The notes under the pieces are model-generated. The model had not been told where the DNA came from, made no database searches, and saw nothing but the letters and a program-made list of their open reading frames with translations. From positions 609,501 to 673,500 of the forward strand of contig NZ_CP025513.1 of assembly GCF_003491345.1 (NCBI RefSeq): 64,000 nucleotides of DNA. Reading direction: 5' to 3'. This document shows positions 1 through 7,050 of this stretch, in pieces. The stretch is from Neorhizobium sp. SOG26. GTDB lineage: Bacteria > Pseudomonadota > Alphaproteobacteria > Rhizobiales > Rhizobiaceae. Made by a program: the position numbers and the translations under genes. The first letter of the stretch is position 1; every line of letters begins with the position of its first letter.

Positions 1-241
1 CGAGCGGCTCACTTCCGATCGTGCTCGTGAACACACAATCGGCTTCCTTGGCCGAGCCGATAACATAGCCGACCCCGCCACCGATCGAGCAGTCGAGATA
101 GCCGATGCGGACGCCTCCGCGCGACCCCGACTCCTCATAAACCGGCGCCTGTTCGCGGCGGACGAGATCCGCGGACACGGCGACACCGGCACTCGTTAGC
201 AATGATGACGTAGCAAGTGCTGCGGCAACGATCTTCTTCAT
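1..241 (-). CDS. DUF992 family secreted protein (partial, C-terminus outside window)
   Basis: Only the first 80 codons are visible. They begin with a signal peptide (MKKIVAAALATSSLLTSAGV...) followed by the GYLDCSIGGGVGYVIGS-type segment and a following Cys typical of DUF992 proteins, small exported proteins of unknown function common in Rhizobiales. The ATG at 239-241 is preceded by an AAGGAG ribosome-binding site, which supports this start. The gene runs off the left edge. No function can be given beyond probable export to the periplasm. Confidence 0.8.
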   Translation of the reverse strand, partial: MKKIVAAALATSSLLTSAGVAVSADLVRREQAPVYEESGSRGGVRIGYLDCSIGGGVGYVIGSAKEADCVFTSTIGSEPL

Positions 242-279
242 CCCTGTACTCCTTGTGGTCATTTATCGCCCCCAAAAGG

Positions 280-298
280 CACCACCAGATCCGTGGTG
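280..298. repeat. Short hairpin upstream of the DUF992 gene
   Basis: CACCAC and GTGGTG arms flank a 7-nt loop in the 170-bp gap between the DUF992 gene and the DUF1612 gene. There is no T-run, so it is not a convincing terminator; it may lie in the DUF992 leader. The rest of the gap shows no gene. Confidence 0.25.
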
Positions 299-411
299 GA
301 GCGTCGACAACGTCGCCGGTCCATTTTTGCTCCCTCAGGAGCGATCACGTTTCTTTCGCAGATATTGCGGTTTGTGACTTCAAGCCGGGCGGGTTGTCCC
401 GCGGCAGAGGA

Positions 412-1536
412 TCAGATTAGGCCCCAGGCGCGGAACCGGCCCCTTCCCGTCAGCTCACGCAGCCCGAGTTCTTCGATAATTCGCAATGCGGCGCGCGGCG
501 TTACCTTCAGCGTCTCGGCGATCATAGTCGCAGACACCAGCGGTCGCTGGACGACGAGCTCGGCCAGTTCCGGAAGCTTGGAGGTCGATCGTTTGCCGAT
601 CAATCTCCGCTGCAGCATCTGACTTGCAAGGCTCAGGCGGTCGTGCTCCTTCAACCCCATCTCGCCTGTCGTCTGCAGCGCGCGTACGACAGCGAGCAGC
701 CTGACGCCGCGATCTTTTGAGCGTCGTCGATCGACCGGGATCGACTTCAAGCCGACATTCAATGCGGCGAGATGCTGTCCAGAGGTCACGTTTTCCCGAT
801 GCAGAATGGCGGAGGCAAGAAGACGTCCAAGCCACGGCATGTTTTGGAGAACCTGGATCTCCTCCCAGGCATCCAGGGCGACCGCAGCCTGCAGCACCGG
901 CGGCAGATGTTCGATCTCGCCGACCACCCTTTGCCATTCGTGCATCCGCGCCTCTTCGTCCCAATCCAGATCGTAGAGAAGCGGATCCTTTTCACGTGCC
1001 GGGCGCGGAACAGCATTTCCAATGTCGTCGAGCGCTGCAGCGGAGCGTGCGAGTAGGGCGTCGATCTCCGAGTAGTCGATCTCGAGGTCGTCCTGCCCTT
1101 GAAGAAAATCCTCTTCCTGGTCCTGCAATCCGGGCGGCGAACCGCCAAAATCCCCCTCAATCGAACCCGAAGGCATTGCTTGCGGTGATGTGCGCTTGGC
1201 GCGAAGGACGGAAAGGCCGTCTGAAGACAATGCCCATCCCGGCTTCTGCTGTGCGATCCGCCGGCGAGCCCGAAGCACATCTCGCGCAATGACGAGTTCA
1301 TGGGTGGGCGAGCGAACATCGTGGCCGGTGTCGTGGAGGACGAGATCCTCGAGGTTGACCAACTCACCATCCACCCAAAGCGATGCGCAGGCATCGGCGA
1401 AGTCGAGCCGCTCAACGACACCGTTGGCGAGCGAAGACCGCGCCGTGCGCTCGTCGAAACGAACGAGCGCTATCTCGGCGCTTGAAACCGCCTTTAGCAG
1501 CGTCTGGTCAGTCAAATCGGGTATGGCGTAAGTCAT
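412..1536 (-). CDS. DUF1612 / HTH protein of repABC neighbourhoods (RHE_PE00001 type)
   Basis: A 374-aa protein with a long N-terminal region matching DUF1612-type proteins and a C-terminal helix-turn-helix of about 55 residues (around LVQRPLVSATMIAETLKVTP, then ALRIIEELGLRELTGRGRFR). Proteins of this type recur beside repABC genes on rhizobial plasmids, but their role is not established. A DNA-binding regulatory role is inferred from the HTH. The gene is divergent from repA, 690 bp away. No clear Shine-Dalgarno is seen at the ATG, and an inverted repeat sits directly upstream (1541-1557), as expected for autoregulation. Residues about 120-160 are rich in Asp and Glu. Confidence 0.8.
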   Translation of the reverse strand: MTYAIPDLTDQTLLKAVSSAEIALVRFDERTARSSLANGVVERLDFADACASLWVDGELVNLEDLVLHDTGHDVRSPTHELVIARDVLRARRRIAQQKPGWALSSDGLSVLRAKRTSPQAMPSGSIEGDFGGSPPGLQDQEEDFLQGQDDLEIDYSEIDALLARSAAALDDIGNAVPRPAREKDPLLYDLDWDEEARMHEWQRVVGEIEHLPPVLQAAVALDAWEEIQVLQNMPWLGRLLASAILHRENVTSGQHLAALNVGLKSIPVDRRRSKDRGVRLLAVVRALQTTGEMGLKEHDRLSLASQMLQRRLIGKRSTSKLPELAELVVQRPLVSATMIAETLKVTPRAALRIIEELGLRELTGRGRFRAWGLI

Positions 1537-1540
1537 TGAA

Positions 1541-1557
1541 GAATCGATACGCGATTC
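1541..1557. promoter_or_regulatory. Inverted repeat, possible operator of the DUF1612/HTH gene
   Basis: GAATCG-N5-CGATTC lies only 5 bp upstream of the start codon. Its position fits autorepression by the HTH protein it precedes. This is an inference from location and symmetry only. Confidence 0.35.
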
Positions 1558-2060
1558 GTCAAACAGACGCTATCGGGCCGTTACGGTCCGTCACTGCGTA
1601 TTGCGGTTGAATAGGCTTTAGGGGAGAGGAAGGGCCGCTAGGTCAGTCTTGCCGTGACTGTCGAGTTCTAATCGAGATCCTCTAACATCGCGTTAGCATG
1701 GAGGACGCTACAGAGGATTTTTTACCGACGCAAGCCCCCTTCAAGTTAGATCCACCACCTTAGTCGCGGGATCATTGGCGCGCCAAGAACTGTTGAAGAC
1801 CCCGCCAGCAGCGCGTCAAAGCTAGCTGGGGGTCCGCGTTCAAGATCACGCGTTGAAACCTGCCCGGTGCCACGTTTCCTTATGTTGATTCTCGTAGCTT
1901 GCGCTCCGGCAGGCGGCGATTCTTCCGAAACCAGCCGCGGCTGTTTCCTCTGGCGCGCGCCATCTTTTGCAGCGGACGCCTGTACGGCAACGCCGGGGCT
2001 TTCCTCGCCCGTTTCCTTTAAGCAACCTAAACCCTCATTTTCATTGGGCAATCCATCATT

Positions 2061-2076
2061 GTTGACGGCCGTCAAC
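2061..2076. promoter_or_regulatory. parS: parS centromere-like palindrome
   Basis: GTTGACGGCCGTCAAC is a perfect 16-bp palindrome and fits the repABC parS consensus GTTNNCNNNNGNNAAC at every fixed position. It lies 150 bp upstream of repA. RepB (a ParB protein) is expected to bind it for partition and for repABC autoregulation. The core also resembles a FixK box (TTGAC-N4-GTCAA), but the full 16-bp symmetry and location favour parS. Confidence 0.75.
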
Positions 2077-2136
2077 GATCTATCCGCAGCATTGCCACTG
2101 GCTCAGCCCGCCGGCTTTTAGCGAGTGTTGGGGGCA

Positions 2137-2153
2137 TTAACCTTCCGTTAACC
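2137..2153. repeat. TTAACC repeat pair upstream of the repA promoter
   Basis: TTAACC occurs at 2137-2142 and 2148-2153, an 11-bp period. Read the other way it forms TTAAC-N5-GTTAA. It lies just upstream of the -35 element of repA and could be the site for RepA autorepression. This is inferred from position only. Confidence 0.3.
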
Positions 2154-2162
2154 CTATTCTCC

Positions 2163-2190
2163 TTGTCAGATAAAGAGAATCGCGGATAAT
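2163..2190 (+). promoter_or_regulatory. Candidate repA promoter
   Basis: TTGTCA (2163-2168), a 16-bp spacer and GATAAT (2185-2190) give one mismatch each to the sigma-70-type -35 and -10 boxes. The predicted start near 2197 leaves a leader of about 30 nt before repA. Confidence 0.5.
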
Positions 2191-2228
2191 GACGGCATAT
2201 TGCCATTTAAGGCGCTTCTATCGACAGA

Positions 2229-3440
2229 ATGGTCCAAGAGAGAATGAACGCGTTCAGCAACCTGCCGACGTTTGAGTTTGACGACAAGATCCTGATGCAG
2301 GGCGCAGAGATCTCGCGCAAGCTGGACCAACTGCGTCTGGAGAACTTTCCGCCGAATGCCCGCAAGACGCTTCGCCCATTCTCGGTCGCCGAAGTCGCCC
2401 ACTATCTCGGCGTCACGCCCAGTAACCTAAAGCGTCTGTATCTCGAGGGTAAAGGTCCGATGCCGACAACGATGTCGGGCAATCGCAAATATTATACTGC
2501 CGAGCAGATGCAGGAGTTGCGCTTCTTCCTCGACAAAACGGGCAAGAGCGAAGCAAAGAAATATGTTCCACATCGCAAGCCTGGCGACAAACTCCAGGTG
2601 ATCGCGGTCGTTAACTTCAAGGGTGGTTCGGGCAAGACAACGACGGCCGCGCATCTTGCGCAGCATCTGGCTCTGACAGGTCATCGTGTCCTGGCACTCG
2701 ATCTCGACCCGCAGGCTTCCTTGTCTGCGCTGCACGGTTTCCAGCCGGAACTGGACCGAAATCCCTCACTCTACGACGCCATTCGTTACGACGGCGAACG
2801 CAAGTCGATCGAAGAGATCATTATCCCGACCAATTTCCCGGGGCTGGATATCATCCCAGCTAATCTTGAGCTTCAGGAATACGAATACGACACGCCGCTG
2901 GCGATGCAGTCCGGCACCGAAGGCAAGCGCTTCTTTACGCGTCTTGGCAAAGCGTTGGAGACAGTGGATAGCCGCTATGATGTGGTGATCGTTGATTGCC
3001 CGCCGCAGCTCGGTTACCTGACGCTGACAGCGCTCACCGCAGCAACGTCCGTACTTATCACGGTTCATCCGCAGATGCTCGACCTCATGTCGATGTCGCA
3101 GTTCCTGCTGATGCTTGGCAATATTACCAAGACGATCAAGAAGGCCGGAGCCAATGTCCAGATGGATTGGCTGCGTTACCTGATCACACGCTTTGAGCCG
3201 TCGGACGTGCCTCAGGTGCAAATGCTTGGCTTCATGCAGTCAATGCTTGCCGAGGAAATCCTGAAGAGCCCGATGGTGAAGACGACGGCGATTTCCGATG
3301 CCGGATTGACAAAGCGCACGCTCTACGAGCTCGACCGCTCCAACTTCACGCGCGAGACCTATGACCGTGCGATCGAGTGCATGGATGCCGTCAATTTCGA
3401 GATCCAGGGCCTGATCCACCGTGCATGGGGGCGGCTATGA
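2229..3440 (+). CDS. repA: RepA, plasmid partition ATPase (ParA family)
   Basis: RepA is the Walker-type ATPase that moves plasmid copies apart and, with RepB, represses the repABC operon. The 403-aa protein has an N-terminal MerR-like helix-turn-helix (about residues 50-100, FSVAEVAHYLGVTPSNLKRL) and a deviant Walker A motif KGGSGKTTT at 131-139, then the IVDCPPQLG Walker B-type segment. Length is normal for repABC RepA proteins. The ATG at 2244 (MNAFSNL) is an alternative start with a purine-rich AAGAGAG just upstream. It is the first gene of repABC. Confidence 0.97.
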   Translation: MVQERMNAFSNLPTFEFDDKILMQGAEISRKLDQLRLENFPPNARKTLRPFSVAEVAHYLGVTPSNLKRLYLEGKGPMPTTMSGNRKYYTAEQMQELRFFLDKTGKSEAKKYVPHRKPGDKLQVIAVVNFKGGSGKTTTAAHLAQHLALTGHRVLALDLDPQASLSALHGFQPELDRNPSLYDAIRYDGERKSIEEIIIPTNFPGLDIIPANLELQEYEYDTPLAMQSGTEGKRFFTRLGKALETVDSRYDVVIVDCPPQLGYLTLTALTAATSVLITVHPQMLDLMSMSQFLLMLGNITKTIKKAGANVQMDWLRYLITRFEPSDVPQVQMLGFMQSMLAEEILKSPMVKTTAISDAGLTKRTLYELDRSNFTRETYDRAIECMDAVNFEIQGLIHRAWGRL

Positions 3441-3444
3441 ACAT

Positions 3445-3460
3445 GTTGACGCCCGTCAAA
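3445..3460. promoter_or_regulatory. Second parS-like site, one mismatch
   Basis: GTTGACGCCCGTCAAA in the repA-repB gap differs from the parS consensus only in its last base. parS sites between repA and repB are known in other repABC replicons. The missing terminal C makes this weaker than the site at 2061. Confidence 0.5.
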
Positions 3461-3515
3461 ACCGTTGAATTTGCCATGAAGAACAAGCTTTTAGCGTCAT
3501 TTGGAGGCGACTGAG

Positions 3516-4493
3516 ATGGCTCGCAAGAACCCATTCTTGAGCGTCATGAACAACGAGCAGTCCGCCGCCGATAAACCGGCTTTGGACTATACGATCCGTG
3601 GGGCGTCCAAGTCGATCCTCAACTCGATCGGTGAAATCGCGGCGCGCGCCGACAAGCTCCTCGAGGGCGAAACAATCGTTGAACTTGATCCTGAGATTGT
3701 CGACGGATCCTTTGTCCGTGATCGCCTTGAAGAGGACGAGCAGGAATTCAACGAACTGGTCGAGGCGATCCGGGAGAGGGGGCAAGACAGCCCTATTCTT
3801 GTTCGCCCACATCCTGAAGCCGCTGGTCGCTACATGGTCGTCTTCGGCCATCGTCGTCTTCGTGCTGCTAAACAGCTTGGCCTAAAAGTGCGTGCGGTCG
3901 TAAAAGACCTGAAGGATGCCGATCATCTTCTCGCGCAGGGACAGGAGAATTCTGCTCGCGCAAGCCTCTCTTTTATCGAAAAGGCGATATTCGCCCACCA
4001 GATCGCACGCCGTCACCCGGATAATGACAACCGTCTCGTCATGTCGGCGCTGTCACTCGACAAGGCAACGCTTTCCAAGATGCTGTCCGTCGCGAGCCTT
4101 CCCCCAGAGATCATCAGCGCCGTCGGCGCCGCAAAGGGCGTTGGACGCGATCGCTGGTACGAGCTCAAGTCGCTTCTCGAAAAACCATCGAACCTCGACA
4201 AGGCGGCCCAATACATCGCTACGGATGAGTTCACGGTGAAGAGAGGAGACGAGCGCTTCAACAGCCTACTCGCCTGGATAAAAACCTCTTCCAAGGGAAG
4301 TAAGGCACCCGCTGCACGGACGCAGAAGTGGACCTCCTACGACAGATCACTGGCGGTCGATTCCAAGACCGACGGTCGTACCTACACGTTTGCTTTGAAG
4401 GCCAAGGAGGCGGTCGGTTTTGGAGAATTCCTCTCCGAGCGCCTGCCTGAGCTCTTCGAGGCGTATCGCGAGAAGACCCAACAAGGAGACTAA
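3516..4493 (+). CDS. repB: RepB, plasmid partition protein (ParB family)
   Basis: RepB binds parS and works with RepA in segregation. The 325-aa protein has the ParB nucleotide-binding-type motif GHRRLRAA at about 111-118, the QENSARASL segment near 143, a central HTH region and a C-terminal dimerisation region. The ATG at 3516 is chosen because GGAGG lies 8 nt upstream; an upstream TTG at 3501 would overlap that ribosome-binding site. It lies 75 bp after repA. The gap to repC carries the antisense RNA. Confidence 0.96.
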   Translation: MARKNPFLSVMNNEQSAADKPALDYTIRGASKSILNSIGEIAARADKLLEGETIVELDPEIVDGSFVRDRLEEDEQEFNELVEAIRERGQDSPILVRPHPEAAGRYMVVFGHRRLRAAKQLGLKVRAVVKDLKDADHLLAQGQENSARASLSFIEKAIFAHQIARRHPDNDNRLVMSALSLDKATLSKMLSVASLPPEIISAVGAAKGVGRDRWYELKSLLEKPSNLDKAAQYIATDEFTVKRGDERFNSLLAWIKTSSKGSKAPAARTQKWTSYDRSLAVDSKTDGRTYTFALKAKEAVGFGEFLSERLPELFEAYREKTQQGD

Positions 4494-4502
4494 ACCGCAA
4501 AA

Positions 4503-4555
4503 GAAAAAGGCCCCCAAACGACCAAGTCGTGGAAGCCTTCCTCCGATTTGTAGCA
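4503..4555 (-). ncRNA. Counter-transcribed RNA of repABC (incompatibility/copy-number RNA)
   Basis: repABC replicons carry a small antisense RNA in the repB-repC gap that limits repC expression and sets copy number and incompatibility. On the minus strand I see TTGACT (4590-4585), a 17-bp spacer and GATTCT (4567-4562), giving a start near 4555. A GC-rich stem-loop at 4539-4507 follows, with a T-rich tail. The RNA would be about 50-55 nt, close to characterised members. The exact ends are inferred. Confidence 0.75.
4507..4539 (-). terminator. Intrinsic terminator of the repABC antisense RNA
   Basis: On the minus strand AAGGC...GCCTT arms, with further pairing around ACGAC/GTCGT, form a stem-loop followed by TTTTTC at 4506-4501. 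The same stem is probably the target-pairing hairpin of the antisense RNA. Confidence 0.7.
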
Positions 4556-4561
4556 AGATCG

Positions 4562-4590
4562 AGAATCGCATTTCCACGAATCACAGTCAA
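4562..4590 (-). promoter_or_regulatory. Promoter of the repABC antisense RNA
   Basis: TTGACT (4590-4585), 17 bp, GATTCT (4567-4562), read on the minus strand. Spacing is ideal and the predicted start fits the downstream terminator. Confidence 0.6.
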
Positions 4591-4649
4591 GAGTCTTGAG
4601 CGTCATTTTGGCGGGTGGATTTCTTTTGCCTTTAAAAAGGTGAAGGAAA

Positions 4650-5939
4650 ATGGAGAGTGGAAGTGTAACGACGCCGTTTGGGCGGCGGTCGATGACGCTT
4701 GCCATGTTGTCGAGGCAAGTCGCCTCGCAACAGATCGTGGCAAACAAATCAGTCGACAAATGGAAATTGTTTCGTAACCTCTGCATCGCAAAGCCTCGTC
4801 TGGGTGTAACAGACCGGGCGCTTGCGGTGTTGAACGCACTGCTGAGCTTTTATCCCAAGAATGAACTGGCGGAAGAGCATGGACTGGTCGTATTCCCGTC
4901 CAACGTCCAGCTGTCGATCCGTGCGCACGGCATGGCCGAGCAGACGATCCGGCGTCATCTTGCGGCATTAATCGCTGCTGGTCTGTTGATCCGCAAGGAC
5001 AGCCCCAACGGAAAGCGTTACGCGCGCAAACGCAGGTCCGGGGAAATCGGCGAAGCCTATGGCTTTTCTCTCGCGCCCCTGCTTGCCCGGTCGGAAGAGT
5101 TGGAAAAACTCGCAGCGGATGTCGATGAAGAACGTCTGTGCCTGCAGCGGCTGCGGGAACGCCTCACGCTGTGCAGGCGCGATATCACCAAGTTCGTGAC
5201 CGCTGCGGTTGATGAAGGCTGCGATGGGGACTGGCTCAACTTTCGCTTCCAGTTGTCAGCGGCTCTGGGACGTCTGCCACGCGTGCCTGACGTCAAACAG
5301 CTATCGGAAGCCGTCGCGGAATTGGAGCGCCTTCGCCAGGAAGTTTTCAACCAATTGGAGAGACAGCAAAATTTCGGGAAACAGAGCGGCAATCCCAATC
5401 AAACTGAGCGGCACATACAGAATACAGAATCCGAATCTATAAATGAAGAAGCGGTCGTCGTTTGCGCGAATGAAGAGCGAGCTTCGCAAGCCATGCCCAA
5501 TCGAGATTTGAGCCGCTCATCGGCGTTTTTGTCCGAACGCCAAAGCGAGAGCACTCTTCCACCACTCTCGTTACCGCTCGTCCTGCAAGCCTGCCCTCGA
5601 ATTACAGACTATGGTCCTCACGGTCGAGTGTCGAACTGGCAGGAGCTACTGTCGGCTTCCCATGTTGTGCAGTCGATGCTGGGGGTAAGCGCCAGTGCCT
5701 ACAGAGACGCGTGTTCCGTTCTAGGTCTTCAACAGGCGTCAATACTGATCGCTTGCCTGCTGGAGCGTGCTGAGGAACTCATTTCTCCTGGAGGTTACCT
5801 GCGTGAACTCACACGCCGAGCCGCGCAGCAAAGGCTTGCGATCGTGCCTATGCTGCTAACTCTCCTGAAGACCAAGAGTCACGAGGCTCACCGGACGCAT
5901 CAGATTTCAGTCAACAAGCCGATGCCGACGTTATGTTAG
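4650..5939 (+). CDS. repC: RepC, replication initiator
   Basis: RepC is the initiator protein of repABC replicons and acts on an origin inside its own gene. The 429-aa product has the conserved winged-helix N-terminal part (around LGVTDRALAVLNALLSFYP and the following TIRRHLAALIAAGLLIRKDS segment, residues about 52-120). The ATG at 4650 follows a GGTGAAGGA ribosome-binding site. The gene lies 156 bp after repB, and the gap carries the antisense RNA. It is intact and of the usual length. Confidence 0.97.
   Translation: MESGSVTTPFGRRSMTLAMLSRQVASQQIVANKSVDKWKLFRNLCIAKPRLGVTDRALAVLNALLSFYPKNELAEEHGLVVFPSNVQLSIRAHGMAEQTIRRHLAALIAAGLLIRKDSPNGKRYARKRRSGEIGEAYGFSLAPLLARSEELEKLAADVDEERLCLQRLRERLTLCRRDITKFVTAAVDEGCDGDWLNFRFQLSAALGRLPRVPDVKQLSEAVAELERLRQEVFNQLERQQNFGKQSGNPNQTERHIQNTESESINEEAVVVCANEERASQAMPNRDLSRSSAFLSERQSESTLPPLSLPLVLQACPRITDYGPHGRVSNWQELLSASHVVQSMLGVSASAYRDACSVLGLQQASILIACLLERAEELISPGGYLRELTRRAAQQRLAIVPMLLTLLKTKSHEAHRTHQISVNKPMPTLC
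5362..5450. other. oriV: Probable replication origin (AT-rich stretch inside repC)
   Basis: An AT-rich stretch with repeated ATACAGAAT-type units lies in the middle of repC, where origins of characterised repABC plasmids are located. The function is inferred from the family. Confidence 0.5.
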
Positions 5940-6142
5940 TGGTTAAAGATCCTGTTGACATCCACTTGCGACGGACGGGTTCCTCCAGCACTCGGGAGGA
6001 TTGGAAGCTTGGTGAAACCAGGAGATGTTTCTGAACCAATCAACAGCTCTGCGTTGCTTGGCTGTTCGAGTTGTTCGCGGCGCTCTTGCTGCAATACCGG
6101 ATGATCGGCGGTTGGGGGCGCGCGGCCCTCGATCAACGACCT

Positions 6143-6178
6143 CGCGTGAAACTATTTAATCCCTTTCTTGTTCACGCG
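6143..6178. repeat. Inverted repeat upstream of the DUF2243 gene
   Basis: CGCGTGAA (6143-6150) and TTCACGCG (6171-6178) flank a 20-nt AT-rich loop, 20 bp before the GTG start of the DUF2243 gene. It may be an operator or a leader hairpin. The rest of the 5940-6198 gap shows no gene. Confidence 0.3.
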
Positions 6179-6198
6179 GGAGAAGAGGGAGGTGAGAC

Positions 6199-6993
6199 GT
6201 GCGTAATGCTGTGGAAGGTGGTGCCTATGCTGGTGATGAGAAGTCCACGGCCTGTGCCGGGTACATGCTCGGCTTTGCGTTTGGCGGCTTCTTTGACGGA
6301 ATCCTATTGCATCAGATCTTGCAATGGCATCATCTGCTGAGTGGGCTTGAGCAGGTAGGGCAGGACATTCGGGCTCTGATCCTTACCGACGGGCTCTTCC
6401 ATCTGCTGATGTATGTCGTTGCCATCGTCGGGCTTTGGCTCCTCTGGCGATCAAGGTCGAACTCGCATGCTACCACGGTCGGAGGAGGCGCACTCCTTAG
6501 CAGCGTGCTCATTGGTTTCGGTGGATGGCATGTCGTGGACGCCGTGTTGTCTCACTGGATCCTCGGCATCCACCGCATCCGCATGGATACGGAAAACCCA
6601 CTTCTATGGGACCTGCTTTGGTTTGCGATTTTTGGCGTCGTTCCCCTGGTGGCGGGCCTTGCACGGCGCGCATCTAAACCCACGCCCGGCCGATTGTTGG
6701 TATCGCCAACTGCTTTGGCCTTCTCAGTCGTAATCGCCGGCCTGATATCGGCCTTTCCTCCGCAGCAGGAAGGACCCGTTACCGTTCTTTTCGCTCCGGG
6801 TGTCTCTCCGGTAAGAGCAATGACCGCGATCGGTAGCGTCAATGGCCAGGTCATCTGGACGGATACTTCGTCTCAAGTGTGGACCATCGTGCTGCCGGAA
6901 GGCCAGTCATCAAAGGCGCTCTATCGCCACGGAGCCTTGTTGGTCAGCGGTTCACTTCTGCCAGCCGGCTGTCTGGACTGGGTGCGGTTGTAG
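6199..6993 (+). CDS. DUF2243 family membrane protein
   Basis: The N-terminal part contains the DUF2243 hallmark GGFFDGILLHQILQWHHLLS (about residues 29-48) and four predicted membrane segments to about residue 190. After residue 195 comes a soluble extension of about 70 residues, after a PPQQEGPV linker. Function of DUF2243 is unknown; conserved His residues suggest a metal or cofactor site, which is inference. The GTG start at 6199 is supported by GGAGGTG just upstream. It lies 57 bp before ligD and on the same strand. Confidence 0.8.
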   Translation: MRNAVEGGAYAGDEKSTACAGYMLGFAFGGFFDGILLHQILQWHHLLSGLEQVGQDIRALILTDGLFHLLMYVVAIVGLWLLWRSRSNSHATTVGGGALLSSVLIGFGGWHVVDAVLSHWILGIHRIRMDTENPLLWDLLWFAIFGVVPLVAGLARRASKPTPGRLLVSPTALAFSVVIAGLISAFPPQQEGPVTVLFAPGVSPVRAMTAIGSVNGQVIWTDTSSQVWTIVLPEGQSSKALYRHGALLVSGSLLPAGCLDWVRL

Positions 6994-6998
6994 CAACT

Positions 6999-7024
6999 GG
7001 AACCAACCACCGGCCCATCGCATT
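6999..7024 (+). promoter_or_regulatory. Candidate EcfG/RpoE2-type promoter of ligD
   Basis: GGAAC (6999-7003), 17 bp, CATT (7021-7024) resembles the alphaproteobacterial general-stress consensus GGAAC-N16/17-CGTT with one mismatch in the -10. It ends 26 bp before the ligD start. Confidence 0.4.
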
Positions 7025-7050
7025 CGGATCACAACCGGATCCGGAACACC

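Larger units (their letters stand above)
1537..2228. other. Long intergenic region between the DUF1612 gene and repA
   Basis: About 690 bp without a convincing gene. Short frames on both strands (for example 1746-2075 minus and 1867-2121 plus) have no recognisable domain and no good ribosome-binding site. The region holds a perfect parS-like palindrome, a TTAAC repeat pair and the probable repA promoter, listed separately. It is probably the centromere and control region of the replicon. Confidence 0.6.

Noticed and set aside
2061..2076. Reading this palindrome as a FixK box
   Set aside because: It matches the 16-bp repABC parS consensus fully and lies in the repABC control region.
1746..2121. 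Two short frames in the region before repA (1746-2075 minus, 1867-2121 plus)
   Set aside because: They cross the parS palindrome, have no recognisable domain and no ribosome-binding site.
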